Assembly (NCBI GenBank): GCA_023333565.1
Contig: JAJKFH010000611.1
Coordinates: 1,178,001-1,242,000, forward strand
Source of the DNA: Puffinus mauretanicus
Lineage: Eukaryota > Chordata > Aves > Procellariiformes > Procellariidae
DNA: 64,000 nucleotides
Reading direction: 5' to 3'
Under the pieces are notes generated by a model. The model was not told where the DNA came from. It was given only the letters and a program-made list of their open reading frames with translations, and did not search any database. Below, piece after piece: positions 60,401-64,000 of this stretch (its first letter is position 1; every line of letters begins with the position of its first letter). The position numbers and the translations under genes were made by a program.

Positions 60401-61015
60401 AAGTTTTTCTTTTTCCTTAACAGGCACAATCTGAGAGTGGAGATACAGGGGGGTTTATTCACCAGGTAAGAACAGAAACCGCAGCGTTCCTCTAAAGAAG
60501 CGGGTAGTTACTCTCAGGTTTCTGACTGCTAACCATAGCCTTAGAAACATTAATGTAACCCTCGGTGATCTTACTTCCTTAATGAGAATTAACGCCTATA
60601 AACTGAATGACAAGATTCAGGTCTTTACAGGGGAAAGGCTTAAGTTACCGCAGCCGGCCAGAGAAGGCATTTCTTCTCCCCGTCCCGGACCCGGCCCCAA
60701 GCAAACAAGCACGTCCCGGTCCCGGCAGCGTCGGGTCGGTGCCTGCTCCCCCGAGACCTAGCGGACCGCGCCGGCAGCCGGGGCGGCGGCAGCTGCAGGC
60801 GGGCTCCCGGCAGGCGGGCTCCCCGCCGGCCGTTGAACGGCCGCTCCCGCCGCCAGCGCCCGAGCGCGAGGGCAGACCCGCGAGCCGCAGCGAGCCGCCA
60901 CCCCACCCCGCACGCGCGAGGGACCCCGCCGCCGCGGCCTCGCGCCCCGCCCGCCCACCGGCGCGCGAACGGCGGACCACCCCGCTCCTCCCCCGCCCAC
61001 CACTCACGGCTCCAT
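36335..61015 (-). CDS. TMEM181: TMEM181 (GPR178), multi-pass membrane protein with GOLD and Wntless-like domains (complete)
   Basis: Seventeen minus-strand exons join in frame to 1434 nt: 477 residues and TGA. The protein begins MEPLAPMRLYTLSKRHF and ends AKYKEESDSD, as in mammals. One membrane segment lies at about 15-36. A luminal region follows (about 38-180), with sequons NLS, NVT, NRT, NYT and NIT and the markers TYNQQLWLTCVVELDQ and KVHNRT-like NQVHNRT. The Wntless-like helical bundle spans about 174-425 (WFRFVFVVLTF, LLPLLLLYN, LFLCALLLFWLCVYHGI, FFIVGLLWLASVTLGIW, YILYLLFLIV, FLTALTFVVLVI, LLNFYLYTLAFVY). The tail is acidic (NDSDDDVIYGSDYEE). Its cellular role is poorly known; in human cells it was reported as a host factor for E. 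coli cytolethal distending toxin. Fifteen introns are GT-AG and one is AT-AC. Confidence 0.96.
37365..37431 (-). CDS. TMEM181: TMEM181 coding exon 16 (residues 430-452)
   Basis: A 67-nt exon after TTCCAG, ending TATGG|GTAAGA. It encodes ESQLKDNPAFSMLNDSDDDV and IYG in the cytosolic tail. Confidence 0.94.
38320..38417 (+). repeat. CR1 LINE 3' tail
   Basis: It reads GGGTGCCAGATAATCTCATC, the 'CCAGGTCCCTTCCAACCTGG' box and then GCTGTTCTAAGGTTCTG, the forward CR1 3' end. It lies in TMEM181 intron 15, antisense to the gene. Confidence 0.8.
39045..39134 (-). CDS. TMEM181: TMEM181 coding exon 15 (residues 400-430)
   Basis: A 90-nt exon starting CAGCAGAATTC after TTACTAC, ending TATG|GTAAGT. It encodes SAEFLSFYGLLNFYLYTLAF and VYSPSKNALY, identical to the mammalian segment as I remember it. 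Only a start directly after AC keeps the frame with exon 14. Confidence 0.94.
39135..40849 (-). other. TMEM181: U12-type AT-AC intron of TMEM181 (intron 14)
   Basis: Minus-strand 5' end ATATCCTTG (40849-40841), branch-like ATCCTTGAC with the branch A at about 39145, and 3' end TTACTAC (AC at 39136-39135). The branch-to-end distance of about 10 nt is typical of the minor class. The intron carries a solo LTR. Confidence 0.9.
39302..39895 (+). mobile_element. Solo LTR of an endogenous retrovirus, antisense to TMEM181
   Basis: A 594-bp LTR starting TGTCCTGGTTCCAGC and ending GGTTAAACCACGACA, so it has TG...CA ends. It is flanked by a perfect 5-bp target duplication, CAACT, at 39297-39301 and 39896-39900. 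A TATA box (TATATAA, 39565-39571) and an ATTAAA follow in the expected order, with a (CAT)n tract at about 39714-39740. No internal retroviral sequence remains, which indicates LTR-LTR recombination. Confidence 0.93.
40850..40932 (-). CDS. TMEM181: TMEM181 coding exon 14 (residues 372-400), ends at an AT-AC intron
   Basis: An 83-nt exon after CTACAG. It encodes SIVILYLRFGAQVLQDNFVA and ELSTHYQN. Protein similarity stops after CAG AAT T, where the sequence reads ATATCCTTG instead of GT; that is the minor-spliceosome 5' splice site. A duplicated acceptor lies 43 nt upstream. Confidence 0.95.
40924..41009. repeat. TMEM181: Tandem duplication of about 43 bp spanning the TMEM181 exon 14 acceptor
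   Basis: The plus strand shows TAACAATGCTGT...AAAGTTAAA.CATATAG.TGT twice, offset by 43 nt (40925 and 40968), with a few substitutions and one A fewer in the second copy. The first copy contains the real acceptor, the second an intronic one. Confidence 0.88.
41632..41683 (-). CDS. TMEM181: TMEM181 coding exon 13 (residues 355-372)
   Basis: A 52-nt exon after TTTCAG, ending ATTAG|GTAAGG. It encodes DLRLKFLTALTFVVLVI. Confidence 0.94.
41780..41882 (-). CDS. TMEM181: TMEM181 coding exon 12 (residues 321-355)
   Basis: A 103-nt exon after TTATAG, ending GTTG|GTAAGG. It encodes GMKIFFLVVATTYILYLLFL and IVRACSELRNMPYV. The next intron is only 96 nt. Confidence 0.95.
42561..42618 (-). CDS. TMEM181: TMEM181 coding exon 11 (residues 301-320)
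   Basis: A 58-nt exon after TTCTAG, ending CCAG|GTAAGT. It encodes VNEVHDPTYQYRVDTGNFQ. Confidence 0.94.
43690..43781 (-). CDS. TMEM181: TMEM181 coding exon 10 (residues 271-301)
   Basis: A 92-nt exon after TCAACAG, ending CAAAC|GTAAGT. It encodes GERKCLTFYLPKFFIVGLLW and LASVTLGIWQT. Confidence 0.95.
44404..44534 (-). CDS. TMEM181: TMEM181 coding exon 9 (residues 227-270)
   Basis: A 131-nt exon after TTAACAG, ending ACAG|GTAAGG. It encodes DPFFPLSFLVNSWFPGMLDD and the helix LFLCALLLFWLCVYHGIRVQ. Confidence 0.96.
44878..44977 (-). CDS. TMEM181: TMEM181 coding exon 8 (residues 194-227)
   Basis: A 100-nt exon after TTATAG, ending AATG|GTACTT (a non-optimal donor). It encodes CLFAHSLRKFSMRDWGIEQK and WMSILLPLLLLYN, almost identical to mammals. 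Confidence 0.94.
45494..45750 (-). repeat. Diverged CR1 LINE fragment
   Basis: The plus strand reads AAATCATAGCATAATTCAGG, GGGACCTCTGGAGGTCATCT and GGCCCATCCTC, the reversed CR1 3' end, then a decayed coding part ('TTTTTTCTAGCATCTAATC'). In TMEM181 intron 7. Confidence 0.75.
45987..46067 (-). CDS. TMEM181: TMEM181 coding exon 7 (residues 167-193)
   Basis: An 81-nt exon after CTTGTAG, ending ACG|GTAAGA. It encodes WKTYNPTFSQVEIWFRF and the start of the second membrane helix (VFVVLTFMVT). Confidence 0.94.
48023..48142 (-). CDS. TMEM181: TMEM181 coding exon 6 (residues 127-166)
   Basis: A 120-nt exon after TTCACAG, ending TTCACA|GTAAGT. It encodes KCSEIIVAHLGYLNYTQYN and IQNITFT. A stop codon interrupts its flanking frame, so it appears only as an in-frame spliced segment. 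Confidence 0.93.
49134..49252 (-). CDS. TMEM181: TMEM181 coding exon 5 (residues 87-126)
   Basis: A 119-nt exon after ATTACAG, ending CACAA|GTATGT. It encodes KKNVTMTVKVLGVVKDGST then NNQVHNRTRLLSC, part of the luminal GOLD-like domain. Confidence 0.93.
49858..49948 (-). CDS. TMEM181: TMEM181 coding exon 4 (residues 57-87)
   Basis: A 91-nt exon after TTTACAG, ending GATG|GTGAGA. It encodes LKPFNLSSPPLSTYNQQLW then LTCVVELDQ, with a potential glycosylation site NLS. Confidence 0.93.
51226..51281 (-). CDS. TMEM181: TMEM181 coding exon 3 (residues 38-56)
   Basis: A 56-nt exon encoding GPNVIETSVARTDLNNSLK between GTGTAG and GTAAGA. It corresponds to the mammalian GPKVIQTSAANFSLNNSKK segment; it is the least conserved exon. 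Confidence 0.87.
52340..52692 (-). mobile_element. CR1 LINE, 5'-truncated
   Basis: The plus strand has 'AGAAGAGACCTCCAGGGCC' then 'CATCTAGTCCACCC'. The minus-strand frame reads the CR1 C-terminus, with LRRLRENCTAVYNNLI, GDRMRGN-like DDRMRGN, FQLDIRTFF and VIKYWNRLP. In TMEM181 intron 2, in sense with the gene. Confidence 0.9.
52696..52775. repeat. Alternating purine-pyrimidine tract (ATGCATGTATAC-like)
   Basis: A simple sequence of CATGCATGTATATACATAC and similar words directly beyond the 5' end of the CR1 copy. It is able to form Z-DNA or cruciforms, but common in introns. Confidence 0.6.
55676..55765 (-). repeat. Possible MIR-like SINE relic
   Basis: The plus strand reads AAGGCTTTACAAACAGTTAT and, after a gap, CACCATTTTACAGATTGAAA, the order of boxes in an antisense MIR core. 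Short and diverged. In TMEM181 intron 2. Confidence 0.45.
56048..56151 (-). CDS. TMEM181: TMEM181 coding exon 2 (residues 3-38), first membrane segment
   Basis: It follows CCTGTAG and ends GCAG|GTAAGG. It encodes LAPMRLYTLSKRHF and then a hydrophobic helix (VLVFVVFFVCFGLTVFIGIA). Confidence 0.95.
56152..61007 (-). other. TMEM181: TMEM181 intron 1
   Basis: The 4.9 kb first intron begins in the CpG island and then becomes AT-rich. I see no extra exon, RNA gene or recognisable repeat in it. Confidence 0.7.
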
Positions 61016-61580
61016 CCCGGCGCCGCATGCGCAGTGGAGGCACCGCCTCCCCCCGCCCTCGCCGGGCAGCCGCCGCCGTGGCACAGTCGCGAGCCGGTGC
61101 CTCGCGGCGGCTTCCGCGTGCGTCACCCGGCCGCCACGCGACTCGGGAGACGTCACGGCGGCCCCCGCTGCTCCTCCGCCGCGGGGCCGAAGGGCGACGT
61201 TGCTGGCAGGGGGCGGCGGCGCTACGGCGAGCCGGAGGGGACACGGGCCTGCGCTCTGCGGCCTGCTGCCGGAGGCAGCGCGGTGCTGGGGGTGCGGGAG
61301 CGGCGGGCGGCCCTGGCCTCGAGCAGTCACGGCGGTCGAGGCCTGGCCTGCAGCCTGAAGGGCAAACCGCCGTCTCCCGCGCCGTACCGCAAGCTGCAAC
61401 CGCCGCCTTTCCGGGCGGCAACCCAGGGCCGCGGGAGGGAGAGCCTCCTCCGGAAGGCAGTGCAAATCGGGCGCTGAGCTTCGGCGCTTTGAAGCGCCAT
61501 CTGCGCCTTGGTGAACAGGCCTCGAGCGCACGCGTGTGCCTCCTCCTCCCCTGCTCAACGCCGGGCGCTCAAAATGCATC
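60640..61580 (-). promoter_or_regulatory. TMEM181: CpG-island promoter of TMEM181
   Basis: About 0.95 kb of GC- and CpG-dense DNA around the start codon at 61015. An NRF1-like palindrome (minus strand TGCGCATGCGG, about 61024-61034) lies only 10 bp upstream of the ATG, and a CRE-like GACGTCAC is at 61149-61156. No TATA box. The closeness of the NRF1 motif suggests a very short 5' UTR or several start points. Long open frames here (up to 345 codons) reflect base composition. Confidence 0.85.
61008..61015 (-). CDS. TMEM181: TMEM181 coding exon 1 (8 nt of coding sequence, residues 1-3)
   Basis: ATGGAGCC followed by GTGAGT. The remaining base of codon 3 comes from exon 2, giving MEP|LAPMRLY as in mammals. 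The start has G at -3 and +4. The frame is open upstream for about 200 codons because of GC richness, so an N-terminal extension cannot be ruled out from sequence alone. Confidence 0.85.
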
Positions 61581-61599
61581 GTTCTCTCGGGGTGACAGC

Positions 61600-64000
61600 A
61601 GTGTTTTCCACGTTCCCGGTGCCCTCTTTCAGCCTGTATTGTAGTAGCAGCAGCCGCGTTCATCATAGGGAAATTTAACCGTATAAACCGGAGAATATGT
61701 AAGACAAGTGGTTCTCAATCTGATTTAAACCTATCCGGTTTAGGCGTAAGGACTGATGCGGCTCATCCGTGCTGAACGTGTGCATGCTTGGTGCCCATTA
61801 GGGACAGCCTCCTGGTTTGCAAATGATTTTTTCCAGCCTGATCAAACGGCGATGGCTTTTTCAGCGGAGTGAAAATGCCATCGCTGCAGTCACCTGCGTG
61901 CAGCTTTGTGGTATTCAAGAGATCAATGTATCATGTTCACAGAGAATTTAGTCAGCTCACTAGTGCTGGAAATTAAATCCTAGGAGTCAGCTACTACTTT
62001 AAACATACTACTTAATAAAAATCTCCAGATCGCATCTAATACTATTTTATTCTTGCACAAATGTTGAGATAAAGTTGGATTTTGTTCAGCTTTCCTATTA
62101 AATATCCTGAGACTGGGCAACAAAGATTGTCAACAGACACATTGGGTAGAGATTATGAGAATTAGGCAAGTTCAGGGATTTTGCCAAGTTATATTTTGTA
62201 TTCATCTTTGATAGCTCTAATACTTGTTTATAAAAAGCCAACACTGCAGTTACTTAAACATCTGGGGATACTTGGTGTCTAGTCTAGGATAAAATTCAGA
62301 GTAACTTCCCAGCTTTGGTGTTTGTCATATTCATAAGGTAGAGCCATCTCAGGATGACCCCAGAAATATTTAGATAGATCAGTCAACATAAAATTTAAAA
62401 ATTATCTCTTTAACAATCAAATACTTCCACTAAAAGCTTACTTAGATGGTAAGATGATTTTATTGCAGTGACTTTTTACTTTTTAAAGGTACTTAACATT
62501 AATAATATTATTCATTTCATTCAATTGCCCTAGGTAATTCATGTCATTACTGGTGACTTGTGGGACCCAGTATGTCTCTTGTGTAAGACCACTAAACCCC
62601 AAAAAAACATGCTGGGAATTAATTCAGTCATTGATACTGGTATTTATCCTATCAGTTAGATCTGTGATTTACAGCACTGATGTTCATTTACTAATCATCT
62701 CATGAAAAGGCTGTCTTGAGAAATGCGTAATACCAAGTGATGAAGGAAAGGCATTTATAAATTTTAAATCAACAAGAATCACTGCTGTAGGGCAGAAAAT
62801 AAAGCTTTGAGTAATCAGGACAACCTAACAAACTGTATCTGCTCAGAACAAGGTAGCACTGCTGAGCCACAATTTGAAGTCATTAGGTGGCTATGACATG
62901 CAGTGTGTAGCTTTCAGCACACTTCAGGCTTCTCCAACAAGTTCTCCCTGGCCAGAAAACGATGGAACAATGCTTACAGCATCTGTGACCATTTCCAGTG
63001 TTCTGGGAAGCACAGTTGCAGAGTTACGACTGCTGTCATTTATGTGCGCTCATCTGAGCTATTTGGATGACTGCTCCAATCCCTCTGGCACTCAGGTGTC
63101 TCACTAACATGAATGAATTTATTCTCCTCAAAACAAAAATACATTCTTCTCATTGAACAGGTAGGAAACTGAAGCACAGAGAGACTGAGCCTTGCCAAAA
63201 GTCACTTGGAGAACAGTGTGGGTGGCAGAGCTTGAAATCCAGCTCACTTCAATTAGCCATGGGACCACGTTGCTCTTTGCCATCTACCAGCTTCCAAAGG
63301 GTTGTAAGCAGATTGTAAACACATATGTTGCACCCTGAAAGTAAGTTTTCTGAAAATAATGGTATTGAGTTTACAAGCTAAGCCCCCCTCCCTCCACAAA
63401 CACAGAGTCAGTCAGAGTCTCACTCTACTTTGCTCCTTGCGAGAGGGTGCCTCACTCTGTGCCTTGTCACTGCTCTGGGGTGAAATAATGCAAGAAGCTA
63501 CTGTCTGCCTCATCTATGGTAGGAACTGGACGGTGTATGGTGAATGAGGCTTGCAAGAAGAGGCAGGCTGCTCTATGAATAAGCAGGCTGAATGCTAGCT
63601 CAGCCGGGATTCTACTTACACTGACCACCTTATCACTAACGCTATAGTTTTATGACCAGTTTATACTCATACCTACAGCTTTACTGACAAAAGAAGAAAT
63701 CCAGCCTCTCTGTAGCTCTTTGACTTTTGCCAGCACAAATGTTCGTGCAGCAGACTGGTAAATCAAATAATGTAAATTATCTGAGTTAAAAGTCATTCAG
63801 AAAAAAAAATGGTGTTCTGCTGGATCAGTTGCTCAGTCACTGTGCAGCTACAGGAACATTTGTGGGCAGGTGAGGAAGACAGCAGAAATATATGACTAGG
63901 GAAAGGAGAGCTAGGACGGCTTCTTCCAGCCACAGAGCCAGCTTATGGCAGCTTAAAGCAATCATGAAGCGACAGTGTTAGTCTCCTCCTCCTCCTGCTG
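61600..64000. other. Intergenic region upstream of TMEM181
   Basis: AT-rich DNA with no exon I can support. In mammals the next gene on this side is TULP4, but nothing here looks like its 3' end. The only recognisable element is a MIR-like relic at 63155-63245. Confidence 0.6.
63155..63245 (-). repeat. MIR-like SINE relic
   Basis: The plus strand reads GGAAACTGAAGCACAGAGAG, CTTGCCAAAAGTCACTTGGA and GGCAGAGCTTGAAATCCAGC, box for box the antisense core of a MIR (CORE-SINE) element, derived from the tRNA-like and core parts. Confidence 0.75.

Noticed and set aside
60607..61644. 345-codon plus-strand open frame and 258- and 220-codon minus-strand frames at the TMEM181 CpG island
   Set aside because: Low-complexity GC translation on both strands with no domain; it overlaps the real start of TMEM181.

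Overview
This is ordinary vertebrate nuclear DNA, almost certainly from a bird. It has three multi-exon genes with GT-AG introns, two CpG-island promoters, several 5'-truncated CR1 LINE tails (the dominant avian LINE) and two LTRs of one endogenous-retrovirus family. No bacterial, plasmid or organellar signature was seen. The gene order SYTL3 - DYNLT1 - TMEM181 and the relative strands match, as I recall it, the human 6q25.3 block. All exon calls come from reading splice signals, reading frame and residue-level similarity to remembered vertebrate orthologues; no search was run.

Layout. Positions 1-15,988 hold the 5' part of SYTL3 on the minus strand: seven coding exons, 236 residues, covering the Rab27-binding domain and the start of the linker. 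The C2 domains lie beyond the left edge. Positions 16,000-22,950 are SYTL3 5' intron or upstream DNA with CR1 relics. At 22,950-24,020 is a CpG island with a G-rich decamer repeat and five NRF1-like motifs; it carries the DYNLT1 first exon and is a candidate shared promoter with SYTL3. DYNLT1 (plus strand, 23,523-28,583 coding, five exons, 113 residues) is complete. From 29.0 to 32.5 kb is a convergent intergenic gap with a CR1 tail. TMEM181 (minus strand) fills 32.5-61.0 kb: a roughly 3.8 kb 3' UTR and 17 coding exons giving a complete 477-residue multi-pass membrane protein, starting in a second CpG island at 60.6-61.6 kb. The rest, to 64 kb, is intergenic with a MIR-like SINE relic.

The genes do not form an operon or obvious pathway. 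SYTL3 is a Rab27 effector of vesicle traffic, DYNLT1 a dynein light chain, TMEM181 a GOLD/Wntless-like membrane protein.

The best second-look items are a minor-class (U12) AT-AC intron in TMEM181, an antisense solo LTR inside that same intron close to its branch point, a small tandem duplication that copied the 3' splice site of the neighbouring exon, a sense-oriented LTR next to SYTL3 exon 2, and the NRF1/G-quadruplex structure of the DYNLT1 promoter. I found no undescribed multi-gene system.
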